DNA of 64,000 nt from Allosphingosinicella deserti (GTDB lineage Bacteria > Pseudomonadota > Alphaproteobacteria > Sphingomonadales > Sphingomonadaceae): positions 174,513-238,512 of the forward strand of contig NZ_PXYI01000009.1 in NCBI RefSeq assembly GCF_003012735.1, given 5' to 3'. Each line of letters starts with the position of its first letter. The first letter of the stretch is position 1. The translations under genes and the position numbers were made by a program. A model generated the notes under the pieces. The model was given only the letters and a program-made list of their open reading frames with translations. It was not told the origin of the DNA and did no database searches. Shown piece by piece: positions 55,268-63,865 of this stretch.

Positions 55268-55873
55268 ATGGAAGCGTGCCTTATGGACAGCGATTGCTCC
55301 GAAGGTTGGGACGGCATTGCCGAGCACTTCATGACCGCGCGGTCTGAGGTTGGCGTTACCATCATCCGATCGTGGGCGCGTGATCGACTACCGACTAATG
55401 CCGCCGTGTTGGACATCGGCTGCGGCTCCGGCCTGCCGGTGGCGCGCGCGCTGGTGGAGAACGGCTTCACCGTCTTCGGAGTCGACGCTTCGCCCCGGAT
55501 GATCGATGCCTTTCGGCGCCACCTCCCTGCCTCTGAGAGCGCCTGTGAGGCCGCACAGGACAGCCCTTTCTTCCACCGGACCTTCGATGCTGCGGTGGCA
55601 ATTGGATTGCTGTTCCTGCTCTGCGCGGACGATCAGCGACGGCTCATTCCACGCGTGGCGGATGCACTCAGGCCAAACGGCCGCTTTCTGTACACCGCGC
55701 CGCGCGAGGCCTGCGCATGGCGCGACGTGTTGACCGGCCGCATGTCCGTGTCTCTCGGCGCTCAGGAATATGGAAGGATCCTCGCGGCGTCCGGGTTGCG
55801 GCTGGTCGGCCGTTACGTCGATGAAGGCGGCAACATTCATCATGATGCGGTGAAGCCTGTCCTCGCGCCGTAG
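55268..55873 (+). CDS. Class I SAM-dependent methyltransferase
   Basis: A 201-residue methyltransferase. Motif I is VLDIGCGSGLPVARAL, motif II is FTVFGVDASPRMIDAF, and the post-motif block is FFHRTFDAAVAIGLLFLL. The final segment GGNIHHDAVKP is unusual. The start is uncertain among 55259, 55268 and 55283; ATG 55268 is used. It stands alone after the tRNA genes. Substrate class (small molecule versus macromolecule) cannot be told. Confidence 0.85.
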   Translation: MEACLMDSDCSEGWDGIAEHFMTARSEVGVTIIRSWARDRLPTNAAVLDIGCGSGLPVARALVENGFTVFGVDASPRMIDAFRRHLPASESACEAAQDSPFFHRTFDAAVAIGLLFLLCADDQRRLIPRVADALRPNGRFLYTAPREACAWRDVLTGRMSVSLGAQEYGRILAASGLRLVGRYVDEGGNIHHDAVKPVLAP

Positions 55874-56052
55874 GCCGGTCGGGACTTTATTGACCAGTCT
55901 GCACGTCCGCGATCAGCATGAACGAATTCGGCGACATACTCGCCCCGGAGCGCCTGCCCACCCGCCATCGCCGCGCTGTCGTCGGCAATATAGCGTCCCT
56001 CGCAGTGGGAGAAGCGGGCATGCTCGACGGCACGATACAGCCGACAGGGCAT
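55840..56052 (-). CDS. Possible small hypothetical protein
   Basis: A 70-residue frame starting MPCRLYRAVEHARFSHCEGR with codon use like the neighbours (high GC3), but it overlaps the end of the methyltransferase gene by 34 bases and lacks a ribosome site. The rest of the 340-base gap to the MacB-type gene shows nothing recognisable. Confidence 0.35.
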   Translation of the reverse strand: MPCRLYRAVEHARFSHCEGRYIADDSAAMAGGQALRGEYVAEFVHADRGRADWSIKSRPAYGARTGFTAS

Positions 56053-56212
56053 GAAGGCGCACTTTGAACGCGGGCGGAGCACAAGACGGCCTCTCCCAGA
56101 CGTCAGCTGCCAAGTCGGATCTGACGGTGAAGAACCCTCTATATTGCCCTGAGGTAGGCTGGTCTGCATCAGCGGCAAACCCTATTGTGCCCTGTCGCCA
56201 GCCCTCATCTGG

Positions 56213-57460
56213 CTACTCGCTGCGAAGCGCGTCAATTGGCGACAGCCGAGATGCACGGAGCGCGGGATAGCCGCCGAACAGGATGCCGGTGACCGCGGAG
56301 AAGAGGATCGCACCAGCGCCGACTCCAGCGCCGACCTCGGCCGGAAAATCGGCATAGACCGAGAACGCGGTGGCGGCGGCGATCGCGAGGAGCAGCCCGA
56401 TCGCCCCGCCGATCACGCACAGGATGGCGGCTTCGACGAGGAACTGGTTGCGGATGTCGCGGCGCTTGGCGCCGAGCGCCATACGGAGGCCGATCTCTCG
56501 GGTGCGCTCGGTAACCGACACCAGCATGATGTTCATGATGCCTATGCCGCCGACCAGCAGCGAAATGGACGCGATCGCAACCAGTACGCTCTGAAAGATG
56601 GCGGTGACCTGGCTCGATTCCTCGATGAACTCGGCGGTGGTACGGATGGTGAAGGGCTGCACCTCGCGCGGGGCGACGCTGTAGCGGCTCCGCAGGAGGC
56701 GGGTCATCTCGCGCTTGGCGCGCTCGAGGTCGGTACCGTCCTCGAAGCCGACATACAGAAGATGAAGGTCATCCGGGCCTGGCAAGGCGTTCGAGAACCG
56801 CGCGCGTGCGGTGGTGATCGGTACGATGATGACGTTGTCGTTGTCGTTACCGAAACTGGAGCCCTTCGGCTCGAGAACGCCGACGACGGTGAATGGAACC
56901 CGATCGATCCGGAATGCCTCGCCGACCGGATCGAAGGAGCCGAACAATTTGCGTGCCACGGTCGGCCCGAGCACCGCCACCCGGGCGCCCGATCGGACGT
57001 CGGCCTCGCCGATGAACCGGCCGACCTCCGCGCCGATCCCGGCGACCGAGGCATAGCCCGACGTCGCGCCGATCGCGGTCGTCGAGGCCCGCCTGCTCGC
57101 CGCGACGAGCTGGACGCTCGACCTGAGCTGAGGGCCGGTCGCGCTCACGCCGGCGATCGAGCGTTCGATCGCGCGTGCGTCACGCAATGTCAGCCGCCCG
57201 CGGTCGAACGAGGATCGACCACCCTCACCGTCCGGCTGCGGAAACACGATTGCCATGTTGGACCCGAGGGCATCGATCGATTCCATGACCGAAACCTTTG
57301 CTCCGGAGCCCACCGCTACCGCAAGCGTCACCGCGAACACGCCGATCATGACGCCCAATGTGGTGAGAATCGAGCGCATCAAATTGGTACGGAGCGCCGT
57401 CAGGGCGATGCCGACGTTGATCGCCCAGGCGTCCAGCCGCCCGAGCAAGGTGCGCTTCAT
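56213..57460 (-). CDS. MacB-like ABC transporter permease
   Basis: A 415-residue FtsX/MacB-type permease: four membrane helices (one at the N-terminus, three near the C-terminus) around a large periplasmic MacB-PCD domain. Signatures are RSILTTLGVMIGVFAVTLAV, GIMNIMLVSVTERTREIGLRMALGAKRRDIRNQFLVEA, and GYPALRASRLSPIDALRSE at the end. It overlaps the ATPase gene (ATGA). It forms with the ATPase and adaptor a macrolide- or peptide-type efflux unit; an outer-membrane channel gene is not in the window. Confidence 0.92.
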   Translation of the reverse strand: MKRTLLGRLDAWAINVGIALTALRTNLMRSILTTLGVMIGVFAVTLAVAVGSGAKVSVMESIDALGSNMAIVFPQPDGEGGRSSFDRGRLTLRDARAIERSIAGVSATGPQLRSSVQLVAASRRASTTAIGATSGYASVAGIGAEVGRFIGEADVRSGARVAVLGPTVARKLFGSFDPVGEAFRIDRVPFTVVGVLEPKGSSFGNDNDNVIIVPITTARARFSNALPGPDDLHLLYVGFEDGTDLERAKREMTRLLRSRYSVAPREVQPFTIRTTAEFIEESSQVTAIFQSVLVAIASISLLVGGIGIMNIMLVSVTERTREIGLRMALGAKRRDIRNQFLVEAAILCVIGGAIGLLLAIAAATAFSVYADFPAEVGAGVGAGAILFSAVTGILFGGYPALRASRLSPIDALRSE

Positions 57461-58164
57461 GCCGCCACCATGCGATCGGTAACCGGCTCGTCGGTGATGA
57501 TCCGGCCATCCCGGAACAGGATGCGACGGCGGGCGTAGCGCGCGATGTCGGCCTCGTGCGTGACCAGCACAATGGTGATGCCCTCGTCGTTGCGCTGCTG
57601 GAAGATGCGCATGATCTCGTCGGAGGTTGCAGAATCGAGCGCCCCGGTGGGCTCGTCGGCGAGCAGGATCTTGGGCTCGGTAACCAGCGCCCGCGCGATC
57701 GCGACCCGCTGTTGCTGTCCTCCCGACAGCTTCGCCGGCGAATGGTCGAGCCGGTCTCCCAGGCCCATCGCCTCGAGCTTGGCCCGTGCCCGTTCCCGCC
57801 GCTCGGCCGGGGCGACCCCGGCGTAGATGAGCGGGACTGCGACATTGTCGAGCGCGCTGGTCCGGGCGAGCAGATTGAATTGCTGAAAGACGAAGCCGAT
57901 GGTGCGGTTGCGGAGCTCGGCAAGCGAATCGCTGCTCATGGCGCCAGTCTCGACGCCGTCGACCAGGAGCGCGCCGGCGCTCGGCACGTCGAGGCAGCCG
58001 ACCATGTTCATGAAGGTGGATTTGCCCGATCCGCTCGCGCCCATGATCGCGACGAACTCACCGGTTTCTAGGGTGACGCTGACGCCGCGCAGAGCGTGAA
58101 CCGTCTCTTCTCCAACCCGATAGGATTTGGCGAGATCGCGTGCCTCGACCAAGGGCCGTATCAC
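57457..58164 (-). CDS. MacB-like ABC transporter ATPase
   Basis: A 235-residue ATPase of the LolD/MacB type. Walker A GASGSGKST, Q-loop FVFQQFNLL, signature LSGGQQQRVAIARAL, Walker B ILLADEPTGALD and H-loop VTHEADIA are all intact. It is a separate polypeptide from the permease (in E. coli MacB they are fused). It starts at the adaptor's stop with a four-base overlap. Confidence 0.95.
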   Translation of the reverse strand: MIRPLVEARDLAKSYRVGEETVHALRGVSVTLETGEFVAIMGASGSGKSTFMNMVGCLDVPSAGALLVDGVETGAMSSDSLAELRNRTIGFVFQQFNLLARTSALDNVAVPLIYAGVAPAERRERARAKLEAMGLGDRLDHSPAKLSGGQQQRVAIARALVTEPKILLADEPTGALDSATSDEIMRIFQQRNDEGITIVLVTHEADIARYARRRILFRDGRIITDEPVTDRMVAA

Positions 58165-59432
58165 CGCCCCTCCTCCTGCGCTTCCTCGTCGTCGGGCTCC
58201 TCTTCCGCCTTTTTCTCGAGCGAGCGGGAGCGAAGCAGGACACGTTCTCCCGGCTTCACGCCGCCGACGATTTCGACGAATTCCTCGCTCCTCATACCGA
58301 CCCGCACCGTCCGACGCTCCGGCTTGTAGGGATCGGCGGAGGCGAGCCAGACGGTGGTCGAGCGGCTCGCGCCGGCAGCCGGCGTGGTCTCGTCGTTGGG
58401 CCGATCGCCGGGACGTGGCCGGAAGCGCAAGGCGGCGGAGGGAACGCGGAGCACACCGGCACGGGCACCGGTCACGATCTCGACATTGGCGGTCATGCCG
58501 GGCAGCAATTTGCCTTCGGGATTCTGCACCTGTAGGATCACGAAATAGCTGACCACGTTCTGCGCTTCGCTGGCCGAGGTCCGGATCTGGCGGACAGTCG
58601 CCGCGAACGGCTGGTCGGGATAGGCATCGACGGTGAACCGCACCGGCTGGCCGACGCGAACCTCCCCGATATCGGCTTCGTCGACGGAGGCTTCGACCTG
58701 CATCACCCGCATGTCGGAAGCGATCTCGAACAGGTTCGGCGTCTGGAAGCTGGCGGCGACGGTGGCGCCCGGTTCAACCAACTTGTTGATGACGGTTCCG
58801 CTTGCCGGCGCGATGATGCGCGTGCGCGTCAGATCGAGCTTCGCCGACTGCAGCTCGGCTTCGCGCTGGCGGATCTGCGCCCGCGCGGAGATCACGCCGG
58901 CCTGCGCGGTCTTGAGCCCGCTCTGCGCCGCCGCAACCGTGTTCGCCGCCTGATCGAGCCCTGTCTTGGAGGTGAAGCCGCGCGCCGCCAATTCCTTGCG
59001 GCGGTGGTAATCACGGTTCTGGATTTCGATGTCGGTGCGGGCGCGGGCCAGCCCGGCCTCCGCCTGGGCGAGCGCGGCACGGGCGAGATCCACCTGCGCC
59101 TCCGCCTGGGTCACCCGTGCGGCAACGCGGGTCGGATCGATCTCGGCGAGCGGTTGCCCCGCGAGCACCTGGGAATTGTAATCCACGAAAACTCGGGAGA
59201 CTTGGCCCGATATCTCGGATCCAACCTTGATCGTGTTCAACGCGCGGATCTTGCCGCTGGCTGACACGATCCTCGTGACCGCGCCACGGTCCACCGGCAT
59301 TGCCACATATTCGTAAGTCGGTTCGCTCGGCGCCAGCACCTTGTAGAGGATCAGCGCCGCGACCAGGATGATCAGCGCGGACCAGATCGGACGATTCCGG
59401 ATCCAGCGGAATATTGCGAACCTCTTGATCAC
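58161..59432 (-). CDS. MacA-like periplasmic adaptor (membrane fusion protein)
   Basis: A 423-residue adaptor with one N-terminal membrane helix (PIWSALIILVAALILYKVLAPSE), a barrel-sandwich/lipoyl part (GKIRALNTIKVGSEISGQVSRVFVDYNSQVLAGQPLAEID), a coiled-coil hairpin with many Ala (about 95-200), and a beta-barrel (PEGKLLPGMTANVEIVTG). The C-terminus is highly acidic (KKAEEEPDDEEAQEEGR). It couples the MacB-type pump to an outer-membrane channel. Head of the three-gene operon. Confidence 0.92.
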   Translation of the reverse strand: MIKRFAIFRWIRNRPIWSALIILVAALILYKVLAPSEPTYEYVAMPVDRGAVTRIVSASGKIRALNTIKVGSEISGQVSRVFVDYNSQVLAGQPLAEIDPTRVAARVTQAEAQVDLARAALAQAEAGLARARTDIEIQNRDYHRRKELAARGFTSKTGLDQAANTVAAAQSGLKTAQAGVISARAQIRQREAELQSAKLDLTRTRIIAPASGTVINKLVEPGATVAASFQTPNLFEIASDMRVMQVEASVDEADIGEVRVGQPVRFTVDAYPDQPFAATVRQIRTSASEAQNVVSYFVILQVQNPEGKLLPGMTANVEIVTGARAGVLRVPSAALRFRPRPGDRPNDETTPAAGASRSTTVWLASADPYKPERRTVRVGMRSEEFVEIVGGVKPGERVLLRSRSLEKKAEEEPDDEEAQEEGR

Positions 59433-59843
59433 CCGAACTGCGCCCCCCCGCCATGAACGATGTTAGCGTGTTCTTCGGGCCCGCAAAGCGCAAAAGCGGG
59501 CGAGCTACTCTGAACCTTGTCGCCGACTTGGCTTTACGAGCAGCCCGACACTCGAAAGATCGGTATGGATGACCATCACGATGGAGATGACCGCCCCAGG
59601 CACACGAATCCCGAACCTGTTCTGGAGAAGGAGTCGCCGGAACGACGAGCCTTCATCTCCAGGCTGAGGGGACGGCGCTCAGCGAACCCGGCCCAACGGC
59701 GCAGCGTCTGGCGGCTTACCGGAAACCTTGGCACTCGGAACGCGGCAGCTTCACCCCTCTCATCCCCACATTCGACCTGACTGCCACCTCCGTGCGGCCA
59801 TGCCCAGGGATCTGAGAACAAGGCCTTTCCCCTCACCCGGTCC

Positions 59844-59858
59844 TTAACGCTCCGTTAG
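59844..59858. promoter_or_regulatory. CtrA-like box upstream of Tad genes
   Basis: TTAA-CGCTCCG-TTAG matches the CtrA consensus TTAA-N7-TTAA at seven of eight bases. It is about 130 bp upstream of the TadG-type start. CtrA often controls pilus and motility genes in alphaproteobacteria, and cckA is present in this genome. Confidence 0.5.
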
Positions 59859-59943
59859 CCCCTTCTGGAGGAAAAGCGGCAACGATTCCCATGTAGGGCT
59901 GACCGATGTTTTCGCTCGGCTCGCGAGAGGATGCGACTTGGAG

Positions 59944-59966
59944 CGGCCGGTCCATCGAACCGGCCG
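59944..59966 (+). promoter_or_regulatory. Perfect hairpin in the leader of the Tad gene set
   Basis: CGGCCGGT and ACCGGCCG pair perfectly (8 bp) around a 7-base loop, about 23 bases before the GTG start. It could limit translation or act as an attenuator. No T-tract follows. Confidence 0.4.
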
Positions 59967-59988
59967 CCTTTCAGGCAAGGATGCGGAC

Positions 59989-61488
59989 GTGCAAGGCTTT
60001 CTGACCAGGCTGCTCAACAACAAGAAGGCGTCCGTGCTGCCGATGATGGCCGCCGCGATGATCCCGCTGATCGGTATCATCGGCTCGGGCCTCGACATGA
60101 GCCGCGCCTATCTCGCCAAGGCCCGCCTTCAGACTGCCTGTGACGCCGCAGCGCTCGGCGCGCGGCGCGCGATGGCGAAAGCGACCGAGCTCGATGATGC
60201 TGCCAAGGCAGAGGGATTGAAGTTTTTCGATTTCAACTTTCCGGTCGGCCTGCTGAACACCCCCAAGGTCACACCGGTTTTCGCCCAGAACGGAACGGAC
60301 CCGACGATCGTCGAGGTGACGGCGACGGCCCAGGTGCCGACCACCCTGATGCGCGTTTTCGGAAAAACCGAAATGGAGGTGAAGGCTAGCTGCAGCGCCG
60401 ATCAGGATTATGTCAATAACGACATCATGCTGGTTCTCGATGTCACCGCGTCGATGAACTGCGCCATCAAAACGGGCGACTCCTGCGCGTACAAAGATAC
60501 CAAGCAGCCGGATTCACGCCTTGCTGCACTCGATGCAGCCGCAAAGGCCCTATACAAGGCACTCGAGGGCGCCAAGGGCGTACGTACGCGGTACGGCTTC
60601 ATGCCATATTCGATGACTGTCAATGTGGGCGGCAGCATCCCCACCACTATGATGCAAGACCCGGGCAAGTATCACACCTATCCGTGCACCGTCTGGAACA
60701 AGGACGCCAATGGAAAGAACACAACCTGCAAGACCTACACGTGGACAGACGTAAGCAAGACCCACAGCAGCTGGGATTGTGTCGAGGAGAGGCCAAGTTC
60801 TGATCAGACCAGTGGATGGCCCATCACGATCAAGACTGCAGTCACCGATGACGATATCGACAAGACCGGAACGACTGCGACGCTCAAGTGGCAGCCGTAT
60901 GATCCATCAACGACAAATGGTTATTCCGGTGTTGCACTGCTAAGCTCCTTCTGCCCTGCGCCGGCGGCGAGGCTAGCAGTTTATAATACCGAAACAGCGT
61001 TCCAGAACCAGGTGACCGCCAGCCTGGCGAAGGTGGGCGGCTATACCCATCACGACCTCGGCATCGTCTGGGGCATGCGGTTCCTCTCCGGGTCCGGAAT
61101 GTTCAAGGCAGACAACCCGGATTTCCTGCTCGACCAGTCGGGGCGGCAGATCCGCGTCGAGCGTCACATCGTGTTCCTCACAGATGGCGTTATGACGGTT
61201 GATGCCAATGCGTACAGCTCCTTCGGCATTCCGAAAGCCAGAGACCGGCTGAGCGCTGCCAGCGGAGACACGCTGGCGAAGCACAAAGAGCGTTTCCTAA
61301 ACGCCTGCAACCAGGCGAAAGCCAAAGCGACCATCTGGGTGATTGCCCTCGATGTCGGCTCCGGTGCCGACCAGATCAAGAACTGCGCTTCCGGAGATGA
61401 CCATTTCTTCCAGAGCACGGGCACCGATCTCGAGGCCGTCTTCCGCGCCATCGGCAAGGGGATCGGCAAACTCAGGGTGGTCTCGTGA
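59989..61488 (+). CDS. TadG-type pilus-assembly protein with VWA domain
   Basis: A 499-residue protein with the TadE/TadG N-terminus (KKASVLPMMAAAMIPLIGIIGSGLDMSRAYLAKARLQTACDAAALGARRAM; hydrophobic helix at about 18-38) and a VWA domain whose MIDAS starts DVTASMN and later has VFLTDGVMT. The middle is rich in Thr, Asp and aromatic residues. It is likely a minor-pilin or surface component exported by a Tad system. GTG 59989 has AAGGA upstream. It overlaps the next gene by four bases. The rest of the tad locus is not in the window. Confidence 0.85.
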   Translation: MQGFLTRLLNNKKASVLPMMAAAMIPLIGIIGSGLDMSRAYLAKARLQTACDAAALGARRAMAKATELDDAAKAEGLKFFDFNFPVGLLNTPKVTPVFAQNGTDPTIVEVTATAQVPTTLMRVFGKTEMEVKASCSADQDYVNNDIMLVLDVTASMNCAIKTGDSCAYKDTKQPDSRLAALDAAAKALYKALEGAKGVRTRYGFMPYSMTVNVGGSIPTTMMQDPGKYHTYPCTVWNKDANGKNTTCKTYTWTDVSKTHSSWDCVEERPSSDQTSGWPITIKTAVTDDDIDKTGTTATLKWQPYDPSTTNGYSGVALLSSFCPAPAARLAVYNTETAFQNQVTASLAKVGGYTHHDLGIVWGMRFLSGSGMFKADNPDFLLDQSGRQIRVERHIVFLTDGVMTVDANAYSSFGIPKARDRLSAASGDTLAKHKERFLNACNQAKAKATIWVIALDVGSGADQIKNCASGDDHFFQSTGTDLEAVFRAIGKGIGKLRVVS

Positions 61489-62111
61489 TCTCCGGACGGC
61501 CGATAAAGAGCGCAGCGAAGCCAAGGCTCGCAGCCGACGCGCGCGGAGCGGCAATGTCCGAATTCGGCCTCTTGCTGCTGCCGATGTGTCTGTTTCTGGT
61601 CGGCAGTCTCGACATGGGGATGGAAATCTACTACAAATCGGTGCTGCAGGGCGCCGTCAACGATATCGCCCGGTCGGCGATCGTGGAGTCGCCCAACTTC
61701 ACCGGCGACGCATCGATGCAGCTGGAGGACAAGATCAAGGCGGCCATCAAGGAGCGCGTCGGCACCCTGGTCCCGAACCCGACTTGGGACATCAAACTCA
61801 CCAGCTACTATGATTTCACGGGTGCCAAAAAGCCGGAACGATACGTCGACACGAACAAGAACGGCAAATACGACAAGGGCGAGTGCTTCACGGACTCGAA
61901 GGTAAACAACGTTTACGATACGGACACTTCCTCCGCCACCCGCGGCGGCGCGGACGACGTCGTCTTTTATGAAGTCAACATGAAGACAGCTCGTGTGCTT
62001 CCAGTGGCAAAGCTCTTTGGCGCATCCGGAAATTACGATCTTACCGTCCAGACTGCCGTTCGAAATCAGCCATATTCAGATCGGGCTGCTCCCAAGCAGG
62101 TTTGCACATGA
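61485..62111 (+). CDS. TadE-like protein with calcium-loop insert
   Basis: A 208-residue TadE-type protein: RGAAMSEFGLLLLPMCLFLVGSLDMGMEIYYKSVLQGAVNDIAR with the conserved Glu after the Ser and the membrane helix. Residues 122-133 (DTNKNGKYDKGE) match an EF-hand-like or dockerin-type calcium loop. It overlaps both neighbours (starts four bases inside the TadG end; its TGA overlaps the next ATG). It is probably a minor pilin; calcium binding is an inference. Confidence 0.82.
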   Translation: MISGRPIKSAAKPRLAADARGAAMSEFGLLLLPMCLFLVGSLDMGMEIYYKSVLQGAVNDIARSAIVESPNFTGDASMQLEDKIKAAIKERVGTLVPNPTWDIKLTSYYDFTGAKKPERYVDTNKNGKYDKGECFTDSKVNNVYDTDTSSATRGGADDVVFYEVNMKTARVLPVAKLFGASGNYDLTVQTAVRNQPYSDRAAPKQVCT

Positions 62112-62770
62112 TGCGCGTACACCTCCCAGCTTCCCGCGCGACGAAAGCATTGTACGCTGACGCGTCGGGTGTTTCGATGGTCGAGTTCGCACTCGTTCTT
62201 CCGCTCCTGGCAGCGATCGCAATGACCGGAATCGAATATGCGAACCTGGCGATGGCGCACGTCCGCATCAGCCAGATTGCCGACACGGTTGCCGACAATG
62301 CGGGGAGGGTCCCCGATCTTGTCACGGAAACCGATATCGACGAAATCTTCGCGGGAGCACGTGAAACCGGCGGATCGCTCGACTTCGAAGCGAACGGCAA
62401 GGTCGTGCTTTCGTCCTTGCAGCAAAACGGACAGCCTGCACCCAAGACCGGGGAAACCGACAACAGGGGTCAGTGGATACGCTGGCAGCGTTGTCTCGGC
62501 GCGCTGAAGGTCAATCCCGCTTACGGCGTGGAAGGGACCGGAGAGTCGAGCGCCGCCCTTCAGTCGATGGGAAAGACCGGAAGGACGATATCGGCTCTCC
62601 CGCACACCGCGGTCATGTTCGTCGAAGTTTCGTACGACTATCAGCCGATTGTCAGCAGCGCGTTGGTGAAATCGACGCGTATCCAATATGAAAGCGCGTT
62701 CATCGTTCGCGACCGCGCCGAATTGGGTATTCAAAGCGGGACGACGTCGTACAACTGCCCGACTTACTGA
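62108..62770 (+). CDS. TadE-like minor pilin
   Basis: A 220-residue TadE-type protein with the motif GVSMVEFALVLPLLAAIAMTGIEYANLAMAHVRISQIADTVADNAG, including the Glu in the FALVLPLL helix start. The remainder is a compact, Ser/Thr-rich domain with two Cys (QRCLGAL and TSYNCPTY). ATG 62108 overlaps the preceding stop. Function is presumed to be pilus biogenesis. Confidence 0.82.
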   Translation: MMRVHLPASRATKALYADASGVSMVEFALVLPLLAAIAMTGIEYANLAMAHVRISQIADTVADNAGRVPDLVTETDIDEIFAGARETGGSLDFEANGKVVLSSLQQNGQPAPKTGETDNRGQWIRWQRCLGALKVNPAYGVEGTGESSAALQSMGKTGRTISALPHTAVMFVEVSYDYQPIVSSALVKSTRIQYESAFIVRDRAELGIQSGTTSYNCPTY

Positions 62771-62907
62771 CAGCGCACCGGATTGCCCGCCAACTCGCTC
62801 CAGACATAGGCGCTCTCGCCTGCCTTCTTGATGCCGCAGTCTGTTGCGAAGCTGCCGGTGGACGACTGAGGCAGGCAATGGACATGGTGTGGTTGTTGAT
62901 CTTCCAA
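62764..62907 (-). other. Open frame antisense to the gene junction, possible gene remnant
   Basis: A 47-residue frame (TTG start) rich in Cys and reading ATDCGIKKAGESAYVWSELA before an RCQ end. It looks protein-like in its C-terminal half, but the start is poor and it lies opposite the starts and ends of two other genes. It could be a degraded gene remnant or chance. Confidence 0.25.
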
Positions 62908-63216
62908 GCCTCGGCAAGCGCGCCCTCCCTTCCGCCCTCGGACTTCGATCTGGCGAAACTGCGCGCGATCGACCTCACCCCTTCGATCACCGGCCGGTGC
63001 GGATCACAGCCGTCGGGCGAGATCGTCGTCTGCGGACGGCGGCAGGATGAAGACGCCGGAGTGAAGTATCGGCCGGAATTCGCGGAGCAGCAGCCGTTGG
63101 CCGCAGAGATCGGCATCGGCGGCGGTGCGAAGGCGCGCGCCTTTGTCGATCAGGTGGGAATGCCGGACGGTCAGATCAGCAAACGGATCATGGTCGGCAT
63201 CAAAGTCCCTTTCTGA
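62878..63216 (+). CDS. Small exported hypothetical protein
   Basis: A 112-residue protein with a short hydrophobic N-terminus (MVWLLIFQASASAP), a Cys pair separated by ten residues (GRCGSQPSGEIVVCGRR, typical of small sphingomonad secreted proteins as I recall them) and the tail GKRIMVGIKVPF-like end. ATG 62878 is used; 62884 is possible. Function unknown. Confidence 0.6.
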   Translation: MDMVWLLIFQASASAPSLPPSDFDLAKLRAIDLTPSITGRCGSQPSGEIVVCGRRQDEDAGVKYRPEFAEQQPLAAEIGIGGGAKARAFVDQVGMPDGQISKRIMVGIKVPF

Positions 63217-63328
63217 ACGCTTCACGCAAAGCGATCGGCTGATCCTTCGCCGAAGCGGTATCGGGTCGGCAGCTACCTTTCGCACTGCCGCGGCACGCTC
63301 GTATCGACCTCGCTGCGGGACTGCGGGC

Positions 63329-63400
63329 TGCGGGGCTGCGGGGCCGCGGGGCCGCGGGGCCGCGGGGCCGCGGGGTCGCGGGGTCGCGGGGCCGCGGGGC
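63329..63400. repeat. Octanucleotide tandem repeat, nine units
   Basis: Nine head-to-tail copies of an 8-base unit (consensus CGCGGGGC, variants at the first and last base), 72 bases, preceded by two decayed units. It lies between two converging genes and is almost pure G/C. Such tracts vary by slippage. Confidence 0.85.
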
Positions 63401-63436
63401 GCGCCAACCAGCGGCAGGCCCACCCGCCTCCTCATG

Positions 63437-63853
63437 TCAACCGATCCGGGTCCAGGTCTGAGTCTTGCAAAGAAGGTTGCCGATCAGGCAGCCCTTGCCG
63501 GTCATCGACGTCGCGCTGTTCGCGACGATGCTGCCCGAAAAGGTGCGGCCCATATCCGGGACGAAGACGCGGCCGTTCCACACACCCGGACGAACCTGCT
63601 TGAACTCGCGGAACAATTGCGTGCCGACAAGCTTCGGGGTTCCCGCCTTGCGGGCCTTCGCCTCCGCCTTGGGCGCTGCCCATACCACGGTACCGCAAAC
63701 CGTCGTGCCGCAGGGCTGCATGCGAACGTGCACCGTGTTCTTGGGGTTGCGCCACACGCCTGCGGCCTGGATCGGTGCAGCCGCGTCGGCGGCGCTTGGA
63801 ATACCGGTAAGCGACGCCAAACCGGCGGCAAAAACGACGGACGCCTTACGCAC
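63437..63853 (-). CDS. Exported DUF2147 family protein
   Basis: A 138-residue protein with a signal peptide (VVFAAGLASLTGIPSAADA) followed by a DUF2147 domain: GVWRNPKNTVHVRMQPCGTTVCGTVVWA, then FVPDMGRTFSGSIVANSATSMTGKGCLIGNLLCKTQTW. The Cys pairs (PCGTTVCG; GCLIGNLLC) may form disulfides. The start is GTG 63853 with AGGAG upstream. Function unknown; secreted. Confidence 0.82.
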   Translation of the reverse strand: MRKASVVFAAGLASLTGIPSAADAAAPIQAAGVWRNPKNTVHVRMQPCGTTVCGTVVWAAPKAEAKARKAGTPKLVGTQLFREFKQVRPGVWNGRVFVPDMGRTFSGSIVANSATSMTGKGCLIGNLLCKTQTWTRIG

Positions 63854-63865
63854 TCTTTCTCTCCT

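Larger units (their letters stand above)
59433..59988. other. Intergenic region between MacA-type operon and Tad-type genes
   Basis: About 550 bases with no recognised gene. A frame beginning at 59565 (MDDHHDGDDRPR...) lacks a ribosome site and a domain. The region holds a CtrA-like box (59844) and a perfect hairpin (59944) near the downstream gene; the promoter of the MacA operon should lie near the left end. Confidence 0.5.

Noticed and set aside
59565..59780. Open frame beginning MDDHHDGDDRPR in the Tad upstream gap
   Set aside because: No ribosome site, no recognisable domain and a position over the promoter region; treated as non-coding.
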